64,000 nt of DNA from Bacillus sp. P14.5 (lineage in GTDB: Bacteria > Bacillota > Bacilli > Bacillales > Bacillaceae_B): NCBI RefSeq assembly GCF_003316765.1, contig NZ_NIJF01000070.1, forward strand, positions 1-64,000, read 5' to 3'. This document shows, one piece after another, positions 47,760 to 57,978 of this stretch (its first letter is position 1; each line of letters begins with the position of its first letter). The notes beneath the pieces were generated by a model. It searched no databases, was not told where the DNA came from, and worked only from the letters and a program-made list of their open reading frames with translations. The translations under genes were made by a program, and so were the position numbers.

Positions 47760-48205
47760 TTAGTAGATCCACTCATTCATCAATTTAGAGTATTCAACCA
47801 ACTCTTCTTCTTTAAAGAATAAGCCGATTTCTCTCTCTGCGCTTTCAGGAGAGTCCGAGCCGTGAATGACGTTCTTACCTACAGTGATTCCAAAATCGCC
47901 GCGAATAGTTCCAGGTGCAGCATCCTTAGGGTTGGTAGCACCCATCATTGTACGAGCTGTAGTGATGACGTTCTCTCCTTGCCATACCATAGCGAATACA
48001 GGACCAGAAGTGATAAAGTCCACAAGCTCACCGAAGAATGGACGTTCTTTATGTTCGCCATAATGCTCCTCAGCCAATTCTTTAGAGATGCTCATCAACT
48101 TGGCACCAGCAAGTTGGAAACCTTTTTTTCAAAACGAGAAACAAATTCAGCAATCAAACCGCGTTGTACGCCGTCAGGCTTTACCATTAAAAATGTTTTT
48201 TCCAT
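47760..48205 (-). pseudogene. ndk: Nucleoside diphosphate kinase (one-base frameshift)
   Basis: Balances NTP pools by transferring phosphate through a histidine. Start at ATG 48205 after [28 protein letters not shown]. The frame is lost at the seven-T run 48123-48129 (forward); one extra base gives [20 protein letters not shown] and 148 residues. The active-site block [20 protein letters not shown] is intact. Ndk is conserved in Bacillus, so a sequence error is favoured. Confidence 0.93.
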
Positions 48206-48307
48206 TTTTTTCCACTCCTAGATATGTATGTATGGGTCTCTATTTCATTTCCCACAAAAATGGTATCATTGATTTCACGTTTTGGCAACGTTTCCATTTG
48301 AAATTTT

Positions 48308-49270
48308 CTAAAATTTTCGCTTGCCGATGAAATTGGCGATGTCTCTCAACGTTTTGTTTGCCCCGTTCTTCGGCAGTCCTTCAAGCTCTTTTAATGCCTT
48401 CTTCAAATAACGCGAGCTGAGATCATGAGATTGTTCAATCGCCCCGCACCTTTTGATATCCTCGATAACGGCAGTCATGGATTGTTGATCAGCAGTCTCG
48501 TCGACTTGGATTATTCTCTCTTTTAACGCAGCATCCTGCATGGCGAATAAAACCGGCAGTGTAATATTCCCCTGGAGAAGATCGCTTCCGGCAGGTTTTC
48601 CCAACTCTTCCTCGTTTGCTGTAAAATCAAGAATATCATCCGTGATTTGAAAGGACATACCTACATTATATCCAAAACGATAAAGCTTCTTATGTATATG
48701 AGGCGGTGCTCCTGCTGAAATGGCTCCAAGCTGGCAGCTGACAGCTATCAACAAAGCCGTCTTCCTCTTTATTCTTCTGAGATAATCCTTGAGGCTCTGA
48801 TCAAAACGGTATTTATCCTTGATTTGCTCAATTTCCCCAACTGTCAACTCAACGATGGCATTAGAAAGGATTTTGTGAGCATCTTCATTTTGGATTTTCG
48901 TCATATATTCAAGTGAACGAGCGAATATATAATCTCCCGTATACATCGCCGTCCTGTTATCCCACTGAGACTTAATCGTCGGTTTTCCTCTTCTAAGATC
49001 CGCATCATCGATCACATCATCATGAACTAGTGAGGCACTGTGAATGAGTTCCAAGGCAACTGCCACGTTCTTAATACTGTGAATGTCATAGCTGCCGAAC
49101 TTCGCAGACAACAAAACAAAAACGGGGCGGATACGTTTTCCGCCCGCCTCCACCAAGTGAAGTGATGCTTCGTTTAAAAGAGGCGAGCGGGAATCGATAG
49201 CCTTTTTTAATTCATTTTCAATGAGGTCGATATCCGCTTTCAGAAACGAATATATCATTTTAAACTTCAT
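48308..49270 (-). CDS. hepT: Heptaprenyl diphosphate synthase component II
   Basis: Catalytic subunit making the menaquinone side chain with HepS. The 320 residues carry the first Asp-rich motif LVHDDVIDDADLRRGKPT (about 85-100) and the second QITDDILDFTAN (about 212). Adjacent genes menG and hepS complete the side-chain and methylation steps. Confidence 0.94.
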   Translation of the reverse strand: MKFKMIYSFLKADIDLIENELKKAIDSRSPLLNEASLHLVEAGGKRIRPVFVLLSAKFGSYDIHSIKNVAVALELIHSASLVHDDVIDDADLRRGKPTIKSQWDNRTAMYTGDYIFARSLEYMTKIQNEDAHKILSNAIVELTVGEIEQIKDKYRFDQSLKDYLRRIKRKTALLIAVSCQLGAISAGAPPHIHKKLYRFGYNVGMSFQITDDILDFTANEEELGKPAGSDLLQGNITLPVLFAMQDAALKERIIQVDETADQQSMTAVIEDIKRCGAIEQSHDLSSRYLKKALKELEGLPKNGANKTLRDIANFIGKRKF

Positions 49271-49297
49271 TTCATTTCCACCCAGATTTAAATTTTT

Positions 49298-50011
49298 CTA
49301 TTGATTATTTCTTTTGTACCCCATATGCATTGCCGCCACTCCGCCGGTATATGGCTTGTAAGCCACTTTATCAAAACCGGCTTTGCTGAACATATCCGAG
49401 AGCTCTTCCATGCCAGGAAAATCTTTGGCTGATTCCTGAAGCCAGGAATATTCACTATAGCTCTTAGCGAAAACCTTGCCGAACAAAGGCATCAGGAATT
49501 GAAAATAAAAATAATAAGCCTGACGGTAACCAAACATAGTTGGCTGGGAGGTTTCCAAGCAAACAGCCATTCCACCCGGTTTCAGCACCCGGTTCATTTC
49601 TTTAAGGACATGCAGGTAATCAGGTACATTTCTCAAGCCGAAGCCGATTGTGACATAATCAAATGAATTGTCCGTAAAGGGAAGTTCCATTGCGTTTCCA
49701 TGAATCAGCTCCACTTGGTCCATCCCTGAATTACGTACCTTTTCTTCCCCGATTTTCAACATATTCTTACTGAAGTCCAGTCCTTTTACCGTTCCTGTTT
49801 CTCCGACCGCCTCCGCCAATGCCAGCGACCAATCAGCGGTACCGCAGCAAACATCAAGTGCGGAAGACCCTGGTTTGACGGCCATCCGTTTCATTGTATC
49901 TTTCCGCCATCTTTTGTGTTGTTGAAAACTTATAAGGGAGTTCATCTTGTCATAATTGCCGTATATTTTTTCAAAAACGGTATGAACTCTCTGCTCTTTT
50001 GACTGGTTCAT
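49298..50011 (-). CDS. menG: Demethylmenaquinone methyltransferase
   Basis: Last step of menaquinone synthesis, SAM-dependent. The 237 residues show [18 protein letters not shown] (about 50), [16 protein letters not shown] and [17 protein letters not shown], family signatures of UbiE/MenG. It begins four bases after hepS and ends 28 bp before hepT. Older name menH. Confidence 0.95.
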   Translation of the reverse strand: MNQSKEQRVHTVFEKIYGNYDKMNSLISFQQHKRWRKDTMKRMAVKPGSSALDVCCGTADWSLALAEAVGETGTVKGLDFSKNMLKIGEEKVRNSGMDQVELIHGNAMELPFTDNSFDYVTIGFGLRNVPDYLHVLKEMNRVLKPGGMAVCLETSQPTMFGYRQAYYFYFQFLMPLFGKVFAKSYSEYSWLQESAKDFPGMEELSDMFSKAGFDKVAYKPYTGGVAAMHMGYKRNNQ

Positions 50012-50014
50012 CCA

Positions 50015-50836
50015 TTAACCCTCTTCCGCAAAAATTTTCGTGTGTAGCCTCGTTTGTTTGAGCAAGGAATGGATGCGGTTTTCCACACCCAAGCCGACGA
50101 AGGATCCATTTCTCAACAGTTTTGCTGCCCTGTCCCTCGATTCACTGATGTATGTTGTGAATATCTCTTCCAGCAGCTGGTTACCTCTGCCCCCTGCTGA
50201 AGGGAGAATGTCCTGCGGCAGCAGTGCAGCCTTAACTGATGGAAAAACCGGCGTCACTATTCCTTGATTCAATTTATTTTTCTCGTTAAGCATCCGGCGC
50301 AAAAACAATATCTCGCTTACAAGTTCCATGCATTGTGCTGCACCATAGTGGCCATAAAAACTTGTTATTACAGCAGATTCAATTGTCCTGATGCTTTCCA
50401 TGATATCATGAATGCTTGAATATTCTTGTTTATAAAGGGATATCTTGCTTTCATTCACCCTTTTAATAGCTTGTGCCAGTTGATTGATCAGGCTTACATT
50501 TTCAAGATCTGAAAGGATCTTATAATATTGACCGCTGAAATAAACTCCAGCTAAAACAGTCAATTGTCTCTCCTTCAAGGAACCGGTTGGTGAATTAGAA
50601 ACTTTTTCATGGGTATCGAGGCCTATCTGGATCAGCATCACAGTCGATATGACCCGAATGATCTCATTCTCATCCAGCTCATGTCCACCTTGTAAAAATG
50701 GAACGAGCAAAAAGCTGATCCTGTCTTCATCAATTTGAGGAGAATCAATATACTTTTGCAAATAAGAGTAAGATAATTTCTCTTCCACATAGTGTTTTAT
50801 TGATGCTTCAAGATGAAAACAGTCCAAACGTTTCAT
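50015..50836 (-). CDS. hepS: Heptaprenyl diphosphate synthase component I
   Basis: Small accessory subunit that sets product chain length together with HepT. The 273-residue helical protein has the family patterns MLIQIGLDTHEKVSN and VLAGVYFSGQYYKILSDLEN. No catalytic Asp-rich motif, as expected. First of hepS-menG-hepT. Confidence 0.9.
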   Translation of the reverse strand: MKRLDCFHLEASIKHYVEEKLSYSYLQKYIDSPQIDEDRISFLLVPFLQGGHELDENEIIRVISTVMLIQIGLDTHEKVSNSPTGSLKERQLTVLAGVYFSGQYYKILSDLENVSLINQLAQAIKRVNESKISLYKQEYSSIHDIMESIRTIESAVITSFYGHYGAAQCMELVSEILFLRRMLNEKNKLNQGIVTPVFPSVKAALLPQDILPSAGGRGNQLLEEIFTTYISESRDRAAKLLRNGSFVGLGVENRIHSLLKQTRLHTKIFAEEG

Positions 50837-51231
50837 AAACCTAAATCCCCATTTCGTATATGTATCTACTTAGTCGTTTCAGCAACAAATATTATAACAT
50901 AATAAGCTATACCGGGCGAATACTATATCTCCCCATTAGGCACTTAGACTGCCTTTACCCCTCATTTGGAAAGTCCGTTTTTAATTCCCTTTCCGAGAGG
51001 TCTTTGAACCTTCGCTCCAAACCGGCTTGACCCTGTGAGGGACACAAGGAGGCATTTCCATAGCTCCTTTAATCAGCCTTTTTAGAAAAGAAATTAAAGT
51101 GCAATAATCATTATTCCAAATTAATTTTTCCCCATTATTGGCAGTTGAAATTATTAGAAGTAATTCACAGTCATTAAGCAGCGGTACTATCGAGTGAAAA
51201 ACCCGCAGCTGAATGCCACCGGCTAGAGGGA
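50837..51231. other. Intergenic DNA, nothing recognised
   Basis: About 395 bp between hepS and mtrB. It should hold the hepS promoter. No frame, repeat copy or RNA was seen. Confidence 0.4.
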
Positions 51232-51462
51232 TTATTTTTCTCTCATTTCACTTTCGATTTCTCCATTGCTTGTAATGATCTTCGCTTTGCCACGGACTTT
51301 GATTGCAGAAGTATGCTCTGTAAATTGAGCAATCATTACTTCTCCCCTATCAAGCTTTTCAGAATGATGAAATTTCGTGTCCGTCCCTCTAGTCAAGCCT
51401 ATCACGTTTACTCCGTCTTCAATTGCCTTGATCACAATATAATCTGTTGAGTTGTTTGCCAT
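51232..51462 (-). CDS. mtrB: TRAP, trp RNA-binding attenuation protein
   Basis: Tryptophan-activated, ring-forming RNA-binding protein that attenuates trp genes in Bacillus. The 76-residue sequence has the expected [20 protein letters not shown] and [16 protein letters not shown], including tryptophan-pocket and RNA-contact residues. ATG 51462 follows AGGAGTG; an upstream in-frame start is unsupported. In B. subtilis mtrA (folE) precedes it; here that gene is absent from this place. Confidence 0.95.
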   Translation of the reverse strand: MANNSTDYIVIKAIEDGVNVIGLTRGTDTKFHHSEKLDRGEVMIAQFTEHTSAIKVRGKAKIITSNGEIESEMREK

Positions 51463-51724
51463 TTTCTTCACTCCTGTTTTTAAAAATTTGATTTTCCTTT
51501 TCTGAAAACTCATATATGTATTACAAGTTCATTATGTTCATACTAATATTGTATCAAAGTTTATAGGAATCATGCTGATTCCAAGGTGACACCTGTTTCA
51601 ATTACTGTTATCCGTAAACATAAAGTCTCTTTTAAACATTCTATAAATTAATAGTAGCACAAGGCCATTTATCCACCAAAGAGTGTTATTTTTAAAAAAC
51701 GTTCTTTTCAGACTGATTTCGGCT

Positions 51725-51995
51725 GTTGAGAATTAATGGATTTCCGCTCCAGACGGACGACTCCGCGGGGCGGGCGGTGAATTAAAAAGCGGAAGCGGCC
51801 GTTCAGCGACGTACACATTTCAGGGCTCTCGGATGAGGTAAAGGAAACAAAACGAACGGAGTGAGTTGATGTTGACTTATCGCAAGGAGAGAGACCGAAA
51901 TCTGCTAGCAGCTGGCCGCTGGAACTAGACGACGTTAGTCCCGCAGGAGATCGTACGCCTGCAGCGAAGATCCTTCTCCGGCAAGAACGAGATGG
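51725..51995 (+). repeat. GC-rich modular repeat family A, copy A3 (head-X-tail)
   Basis: Head ATGGATTTCCGCTCCAG and CCGCGGGGCGGGCGGTGA, module X with AAGCGGAAGCGGCCGTTCAG, ATGAGGTAAAGG and GTTGATGTTGACTTATCGC, then tail TAGTCCCGCAGGAGATCG. Module Y is absent, so it complements A2 and A4. Confidence 0.75.
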
Positions 51996-52044
51996 TAAAA
52001 GCGGATTCTCAAACAAATTTTTTAAAGAGCCCTTTAAATAATAG

Positions 52045-52235
52045 ACTGTTTTCAATGAATTGTTGCATTCGGAAACATCTCTAGTGCAGGAATAGCCGGT
52101 TACCCAGTTACTCTCTCAAAAGGGGCACAGCACTTTTGTTCTTGCTTACCAGAATATTTCCTGTGAATAATGATTTCAACTTAGGAAGTTCATATAAAAT
52201 AGCCACAAAGTTACGAAATGAGCCTTTAAAAAGGA
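52045..52235 (+). repeat. AT-rich repeat family B, diverged copy B5
   Basis: GTTGCATTCGGAAACATC, TTGTTCTTGCTTACCAGAATAT and AAAATAGCCACAAAGTTACG, AAATGAGCC follow the order of B2, with several differences. Confidence 0.55.
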
Positions 52236-52328
52236 AACGATGGTTTTTCCACTGTCTTCTGGCAAAATATAGTCTCAAGTGTACGTCAGCTTTTTTAATC
52301 AGGAAATCTTAAGGTATCCACTAAATTT

Positions 52329-52359
52329 AAAAAAGAGCCGCATGATGCGGCTCTTTTTT
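52329..52359 (-). terminator. Terminator of hup
   Basis: AAAAAAGAGCCGCAT-gatgcggctcttttttaa; 13-bp stem at the end of hup. Confidence 0.85.
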
Positions 52360-52378
52360 AACGCTTTAAAGTATGTAA

Positions 52379-52651
52379 TTATTTTACTGCATCTTTAAGC
52401 GCTTTACCTGGTTTGAATGCAGGTACTTTGCTAGCTGAGATTTCGATTTCTTCACCAGTTTGCGGGTTGCGTCCTTTACGAGCAGCGCGTTCGCGAACTT
52501 CGAAGTTACCAAAACCGATTAATTGTACTTTATCACCATTTGCCAGTGCGTTTTGAATACTTTCAAAAACGGCATCAACTGCTTTTGTAGCATCTTTCTT
52601 AGAAAGCTCAGCAGCTTCTGCAACAGCATTAATTAGTTCTGTTTTGTTCAT
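52379..52651 (-). CDS. hupA: HU DNA-binding protein
   Basis: Major nucleoid protein (B. subtilis Hbs). The 90 residues begin [16 protein letters not shown] and contain the signature [20 protein letters not shown] (about 46-65) that forms the DNA-embracing arm. The ATG at 52651 has GGAGGAGGTG six bases before it. It lies next to spoIVA as usual. Confidence 0.95.
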   Translation of the reverse strand: MNKTELINAVAEAAELSKKDATKAVDAVFESIQNALANGDKVQLIGFGNFEVRERAARKGRNPQTGEEIEISASKVPAFKPGKALKDAVK

Positions 52652-53030
52652 GCCATTCACCTCCTCCCAAAGGAAATGTTTCAGTCATGATTCATATAAC
52701 TGTCTTGTTACATTAGTGAACATATTTTTCGGTTTCTATACATGAAGGTGAACAAAAACCTCAAAAAACGTTGTAGAATCAATGTTCGACATCAATTCTG
52801 TTAAAAGATTATCATATAAAAATAAGGTTAGCAAGAATAATCCAAGAAATAATGGGAATCTTTTCTTTTCCGGGCATTAAATTCTTCTTAACGAACGTTT
52901 TTGGCTGTTATTTTAACATTCAAAACGGATTCAACAAAGTAAATCCTTATATAGAAGGGCTTCTAAAGTTAAACCTGTTTCTTAATAAAGCAAAACTGTT
53001 TTCGCAAATATTGCGCCTTGTAAGATGTAC
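52652..53030. other. Intergenic DNA upstream of hupA
   Basis: About 380 bp holding the hupA promoter and the region before the spoIVA terminator. No additional frame or repeat recognised. Confidence 0.4.
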
Positions 53031-53060
53031 AAAAAAAAAGACTCTCAAAAGAGAGCCTCC
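53031..53060 (-). terminator. Terminator of spoIVA
   Basis: On the minus strand AGGCTCTC-tttt-GAGAGTCTTTTTTTTT, overlapping the stop region of spoIVA. Confidence 0.85.
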
Positions 53061-54538
53061 TACAAGATGATCGCTATCAGGCCGCCTGAACCTTCATTGA
53101 TGATTCTTTCCAGCGTATCCTTCAATTTATACCGGGCGTTCTCAGGCATTAAGGACAATTTAGCCTGGATACCTTCTCTGACGATCGAGCTTAAGCTTCG
53201 GCCAAAAATATCCGAATTCCAAATTGAAAGCGGGTCATCCTCAAAGTCCTGCATCAGATATCTGACAAGCTCCTCGCTCTGCTTTTCAGTACCGATTATA
53301 GGTTCGAATTTAGACTGTACATCTACTTTAATCATATGAATAGATGGAGCTACAGCTTTCAAACTGACACCAAAGCGGGACCCTTGGCGGATAATTTCCG
53401 GCTCATCCAGACTCATATCAGCCAGCGAAGGAGCGGCAATACCGTACCCTGTTTGTTTTACCATTTTTAAAGCATCAGCTACCTGGTCATATTCACGCTT
53501 GGCATGAGAAAAGTCCTGCATCAGCTCCAGCAAATGATCCTTGCCGCGAATTTCAACACCGACTATTTCCTTCAGCACCTCATCGTACAGTTCATCTGGC
53601 GCGTATAGGTCAATCTCTGCTACACCCTGACCCATCTCGATTCCAGCTAATCCAGCTCTTTCAATGTACTCAAATTCGCTGAAGTAGTGCACTACCCGGT
53701 CGACATCCCTTAATCGTTTTATGTCTTTGACCGTTTCTTTGACTGCTTCCTGGTAATTTTCACGCAGCCAGTGGTCCTCATTCAGCACCATTACCCAGCT
53801 TGGAAGATTTACATTCACTTCAAGCACTGGGAATTCATATAATGCTTCGCGCAGTACATTGAGAACATCTGAATCTCTCATACTCTCAACACTCATAGCG
53901 AGTACAGGTATATCATACTTTTCCTGCAGTTGAATCCGCAGATCCTCAGTTTCAGGTGCATGTGGTTTGACGGAGTTGATCACCATGATGAATGGTTTTC
54001 CGACTTCTTTCAGTTCCTCGATTACTCTTTCTTCTGCAACTAAATAGTCACTTCTTGGGATCTCCCCAATCGAACCGTCTGTCGTGACAACCACACCAAT
54101 AGTGGAGTGTTCCTGAATGACCTTCCTTGTTCCAATTTCAGCTGCTTCATGAAATGGGATCGGTTCCTCATACCAAGGTGTATTAATCATTCTTGGCCCA
54201 TTCTCGTCTTCATAGCCTTTTGCTCCAGGGACTGTATAGCCCACACAATCGACCAATCGGATATTAACATCCAAGCCCTCATCCACGTGAACAGAAACCG
54301 CTTGATTCGGAACGAATTTCGGTTCCGTTGTCATGATAGTTCTGCCAGCTGCACTTTGAGGCAGTTCGTCTTGAGCTCGTGCCCGTTCTGATTCACTTGA
54401 AATATTAGGAAGGACGACTAGTTCCATGAATTTCTTGATGAATGTCGATTTCCCGGTTCGAACGGCTCCTACAACACCTAGGTAAATATCTCCGCCGGTT
54501 CTTTCTGCAATGTCTTTAAACAGATCTACTTTTTCCAA
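53060..54538 (-). CDS. spoIVA: SpoIVA stage IV sporulation ATPase
   Basis: Coat-basement ATPase that polymerises on the forespore surface. The 492 residues carry the Walker A GAVRTGKSTFIKKF (about 24-37) and a long conserved body, ending GGLIAIIL. The start is TTG 54538 (GGAGGG six bases before), matching the B. subtilis length exactly; a frame to 54577 has no support. Confidence 0.96.
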   Translation of the reverse strand: MEKVDLFKDIAERTGGDIYLGVVGAVRTGKSTFIKKFMELVVLPNISSESERARAQDELPQSAAGRTIMTTEPKFVPNQAVSVHVDEGLDVNIRLVDCVGYTVPGAKGYEDENGPRMINTPWYEEPIPFHEAAEIGTRKVIQEHSTIGVVVTTDGSIGEIPRSDYLVAEERVIEELKEVGKPFIMVINSVKPHAPETEDLRIQLQEKYDIPVLAMSVESMRDSDVLNVLREALYEFPVLEVNVNLPSWVMVLNEDHWLRENYQEAVKETVKDIKRLRDVDRVVHYFSEFEYIERAGLAGIEMGQGVAEIDLYAPDELYDEVLKEIVGVEIRGKDHLLELMQDFSHAKREYDQVADALKMVKQTGYGIAAPSLADMSLDEPEIIRQGSRFGVSLKAVAPSIHMIKVDVQSKFEPIIGTEKQSEELVRYLMQDFEDDPLSIWNSDIFGRSLSSIVREGIQAKLSLMPENARYKLKDTLERIINEGSGGLIAIIL

Positions 54539-54601
54539 GAGATTCCCTCCAATCTTTATCTTCCAGGGATGTTTCATCCGCTTAGCTGTTTGGACAATAT
54601 A

Positions 54602-54632
54602 TATTTATGATGTTGTCCCAATTACTTATGAC
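54602..54632 (-). promoter_or_regulatory. Possible sigma E promoter of spoIVA
   Basis: On the minus strand TCATAAG, then 15 bases, then CATAAATA, resembling the sigma E boxes (ATA-type -35 and CATA-type -10). spoIVA is a mother-cell gene, so the match is plausible. Seen by eye only. Confidence 0.4.
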
Positions 54633-54727
54633 TATTAATATGTTTTTTTGCCTCCTTATTACTAAAAAGGGAAAATAAATACTGAAGACAAGAAAATTGC
54701 AGATTTGAAATGGGAGTAACGAAAATG

Positions 54728-54771
54728 AAAAAACCCCTTTCTATACAAATATATTTTGTAAGTAAGGGGTT
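54728..54771 (-). terminator. Terminator of yphF
   Basis: On the minus strand AACCCCTT ... AAGGGGTTTTTTC hairpin, just after the yphF stop. Confidence 0.75.
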
Positions 54772-54775
54772 ATGC

Positions 54776-55483
54776 CTATTTAGTCATAAAGACCGGTTCA
54801 TTCTTTTCATTTATAGTATATGCAGGCGAGTATGCCGGAACGAATGCAGAGTCTTCCGTCAGTATTGACCGGATATCTTCTCCTTCTTCCAATTTGTATT
54901 CTTGATCCTGCAGTTTTCGAGTTAAGTCATTTCGATAATCAACAAAAATTTCTCCGCTGCCGCTGATTAAAAGCGGCAGATTTTGCTTTGAATAAGGACT
55001 CACAACGAATGGCTCCTCATCATAACCAATCTGGGAATAATCAAGTGTATAAACATTGTCGGCAATACTCTCCTTGAATGGAGGGTAACCGGCTGAACGG
55101 ATTCTGATATTGATTTCACGGATTTTCTCCGCAATCCTCAAATCAAAAATCTTTACTGTCGGCTTTTCTTCCACATCAATCAAGACATATTGAAAGATCC
55201 CGCCATTTTCATAGGCATTTCCGGGAACTTCGGAAAGGTACTGGCCTTTCAATTTGTTAAATTCGATCGGGTATTTTATATAAATGGGTGTGTCCTGGTC
55301 TTTCGTTTTAATCGGCAGGATCCCGCCATTATCTGACTGATATTTCTCAACAGCCGACTGGACCGCAGCGATTTGGTCATCATACGGCAGCTGATTCTTT
55401 TGCAGCTGTTCCTGGGGATATAAACAGCCGGTCAGAAGCGATACTGTAAGCACCATAAGCAGTGCGGCAATAATTTTCTTCAA
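54776..55483 (-). CDS. yphF: YphF lipoprotein
   Basis: A 235-residue lipoprotein: signal KKIIAALLMVLTVSLLTGC with lipobox LTGC, then an outer domain with DGGILPIK-like (NGGILPIKTKDQ) and YIKYPIEFNKLKGQYLSEVP. Start TTG 55483 after AAGGATG. The gene lies next to yphE and spoIVA, as in B. subtilis. Function unknown. Confidence 0.85.
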   Translation of the reverse strand: MKKIIAALLMVLTVSLLTGCLYPQEQLQKNQLPYDDQIAAVQSAVEKYQSDNGGILPIKTKDQDTPIYIKYPIEFNKLKGQYLSEVPGNAYENGGIFQYVLIDVEEKPTVKIFDLRIAEKIREINIRIRSAGYPPFKESIADNVYTLDYSQIGYDEEPFVVSPYSKQNLPLLISGSGEIFVDYRNDLTRKLQDQEYKLEEGEDIRSILTEDSAFVPAYSPAYTINEKNEPVFMTK

Positions 55484-55570
55484 CGTAACACATCCTTCAA
55501 GCATAACTTCTGGTAATATTTTTACTTTCTATTCCTCTTCTATTTGTTTTCCATCAACAGTCAATAAAAC

Positions 55571-55768
55571 TTAGTTCGTTGGCCCGCTTAACACTATATA
55601 GGCCATCATCAATCCGCCGGTAATCATTAAAACATATGCTATTAATGCAGTAACAAAGCGGAAAAAGCCTTTTTTTAATTTATATCTGCTTACGTAAATA
55701 GTTAATATGGCAAATATCATAAATCCCATGGAAGCAAATGAAACCCACATTTTCATCATCGAAGACAT
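55571..55768 (-). CDS. yphE: YphE, DUF2768 small membrane protein
   Basis: A 65-residue protein with two hydrophobic segments (WVSFASMGFMIFAILTIYVS and LIAYVLMITGGLMMAYIVLS). It fits DUF2768 in size and pattern. AAGGAGGG precedes the ATG. Probably co-transcribed with yphF. Confidence 0.85.
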   Translation of the reverse strand: MSSMMKMWVSFASMGFMIFAILTIYVSRYKLKKGFFRFVTALIAYVLMITGGLMMAYIVLSGPTN

Positions 55769-55923
55769 TGGACGTCCCTCCTTATTTGTCGAAAGTATTA
55801 TATCACACCCTCCAATAATGTTAATAGAGAATGAAGATAATTCACGTTTATGTCGTATTTAGGTGGATATTTGTATTGATTTTTATTTGCTTCTCTTTTT
55901 GCAAAAAATGCAGCTATTGAAAA

Positions 55924-56215
55924 GTAATGGATTTCCGCTCCAGCCGTACGACTCCGCGGGGCGTGCGGTGAGCCTCGGATACGCCTGTATCAAAAGTGGA
56001 AGAGCCTTGGTCAGACCCGACAGGCAAATGTTCTCAAGAGAAAAAAAGGCGGTCTTTCCTTTTATTCTCTTGAGGTTATTTGACCCCGAGGTGCTAGGCG
56101 CTGGAACTAGATTGGGGGTTACGTTCCAGTGTGGGTACGTAACCTTGGTCTCACCTGTCCCGCTAGTCCCGCAAGAGATCTTACGCCTGCAGCGAAGATC
56201 CTCCTATTACAGGGA
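55924..56215 (+). repeat. GC-rich modular repeat family A, copy A4 (head-Y-tail with insertion)
   Basis: Head ATGGATTTCCGCTCCAG, CCGCGGGGCG, module Y (CTCAAGAGAAAAAAAGG hairpin, TTATTTGACCCCGAGGTGC), and tail CTAGTCCCGCAAGAGATC. A 45-50 base segment (GTTACGTTCCAGTGTGGG and its region, 56115-56160) interrupts it relative to A1 and A2; GGTTACG and CGTAACC inside it form a further short stem. Confidence 0.75.
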
Positions 56216-56224
56216 AGGAAGGTA

Positions 56225-56400
56225 AATAACGATCTAAAGCGACATTTTTTTATAAAAGCAAAGAAAATATACTTTTTCGCTATAAATAGGTTTCCGGAAA
56301 AATTCAAGACAGGATTCTTGCCTGATACCAAGGTTTTTCTCTCTAAACTGGGATGAGGTCTTTTCTCCTTGCTTTCCAAAATATCTTCGGTGGATAATGG
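56225..56400 (+). repeat. AT-rich repeat family B, diverged copy B6
   Basis: GGATTCTTGCCTGATACCAAGG, TTTTTCTCTCTAAACTGGG, GAGGTCTTTTCTCCTTGC and TTCCGGAAAAATTC follow the B2 order. It sits immediately after A4. Confidence 0.5.
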
Positions 56401-56768
56401 CGTCTCTTACAAATTTCGCTCGTTAAAGATTCTGGATAATGAGTAGTAAAGCCTTTCCGCTTCAGACGCACTACTTCTCTACAATTACATTGTTTCTTAT
56501 AAAATCGGTTAGTATGAAAGTCACTTTTCATAGGGCAAGGAGCTGAATTAAATTTCAGCACACGAAAGAATGATTTTAAAGGCCCTCAAAACCATAGCCG
56601 TCTGATCTGGCTGTATATATCTGAAGCCTGCCAGAGGTTTCTGGAGGGCATTTCTCCCTGTTTGCCGCTCCTTCCAAACACCCACATCCGACCCTCGGCA
56701 ATTACGGCTGATAGTGCTTTTAAATCATGATTAAACGGCAATGAAGCCCATAGGCAGTTCCAATGCAG

Positions 56769-56808
56769 CAAAAAAAGACTGAAGCCGGGAAATTTCCCAA
56801 CTCCAGTC
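56769..56808 (-). terminator. Terminator of gpsA
   Basis: On the minus strand GACTGGAGTTGGGAAATTTCCCGGCTTCAGTCTTTTTTT. It lies about 100 bp beyond the gpsA stop. Confidence 0.75.
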
Positions 56809-56908
56809 CAAAGTGACAGTTACCCCATCCACGTTTAAAGCTGTTTATGTTCCATTCATCGTATGCAAATGAAAGGCATTTGCATCGTCGAATGCCCATT
56901 ATTGTGAA

Positions 56909-57961
56909 TTAATCCGTCATTTTTTCACCGAGTATATTGAACAGATCTTCCATTTCGTGGGTTTTCATCCTGCCCATTAATGAATCAACTGCCTGTTTTG
57001 GAGGAACGTCATTAAAAAGGACATCATAGAGCGCTTGGGTGATAGGCATCTGGACGTTGTACTTCTCCGCCAGCTGGTGGGCTGCTTTTGTAGTTCTGAC
57101 GCCCTCAACGACCATTCCCATTTCATTCAGCACGTCCTGCAGGTTCATTCCTTTTCCAAGCTGGTTTCCCGCTCTCCAGTTTCTGGAGTGGACACTTGTA
57201 CATGTCACAATCAAGTCGCCAATCCCCGTCAATCCTGAGAAAGTAAGCGGGTTTGCTCCCATCTTGGTACCCAGCCGCGCAATCTCAGCAAGTCCCCTCG
57301 TTATGAGAGCTGCTTTGGCATTATCGCCATATCCAAGACCATCAGTGATTCCCGCAGCAAGAGCGATGATGTTTTTGAGTGCCCCGCCTATCTCCACACC
57401 GATAACATCCGGATTAGTATAAACCCTGAAATGCTGATTCATGAAGAGATCTTGTACATGTTCTGCGGATTCCATGTTTTCAGAAGATACCGTGACAGTT
57501 GTCGGATGTCTCAAACTGACTTCCTCTGCATGGCTAGGGCCGGAAAGGACAACGACATCCTTTAATCCCGACTCACCCATTTCTTCCCTGATCATTTCAG
57601 AAATCCTCATCAATGTATCTGGCTCAATCCCTTTACTTACATGGACGATTGTCAAAGGCTTCGCTTCAGTGTGCTTAACTTTCTGAAGAACTTCCCTGAC
57701 AGCTTTGGTTGGAACAGCCAGTATGACCGTCTCAGCCCCCTCAAGGGCTTTTACAAGGTCTGTATGGCCTATGATCCCTTTGGGCAGCTGTATGCCCTTC
57801 AGGTACTTTTCATTGGTATGTCTGGTGTTGATTTCCTCCATAAGCACTGCATTATGTCCCCACAGATTCACTCTGTGCTTATTATCCGCAAGCACCATCG
57901 CCAAGGCAGTACCCCAGCTGCCGGCACCGAGTACTGTAACAGTTTTCAAAGGATTCTCCAC
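56909..57961 (-). CDS. gpsA: Glycerol-3-phosphate dehydrogenase [NAD(P)+]
   Basis: Makes sn-glycerol 3-phosphate for phospholipids. The 350 residues have the N-terminal Rossmann [30 protein letters not shown], and the catalytic [20 protein letters not shown] with the active Lys. I favour GTG at 57961 (AGGAGG eight bases before) over a GTG two codons earlier. 17 bp after der. Confidence 0.94.
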   Translation of the reverse strand: MENPLKTVTVLGAGSWGTALAMVLADNKHRVNLWGHNAVLMEEINTRHTNEKYLKGIQLPKGIIGHTDLVKALEGAETVILAVPTKAVREVLQKVKHTEAKPLTIVHVSKGIEPDTLMRISEMIREEMGESGLKDVVVLSGPSHAEEVSLRHPTTVTVSSENMESAEHVQDLFMNQHFRVYTNPDVIGVEIGGALKNIIALAAGITDGLGYGDNAKAALITRGLAEIARLGTKMGANPLTFSGLTGIGDLIVTCTSVHSRNWRAGNQLGKGMNLQDVLNEMGMVVEGVRTTKAAHQLAEKYNVQMPITQALYDVLFNDVPPKQAVDSLMGRMKTHEMEDLFNILGEKMTD

Positions 57962-57978
57962 ATTCACAACCTCCTGAC

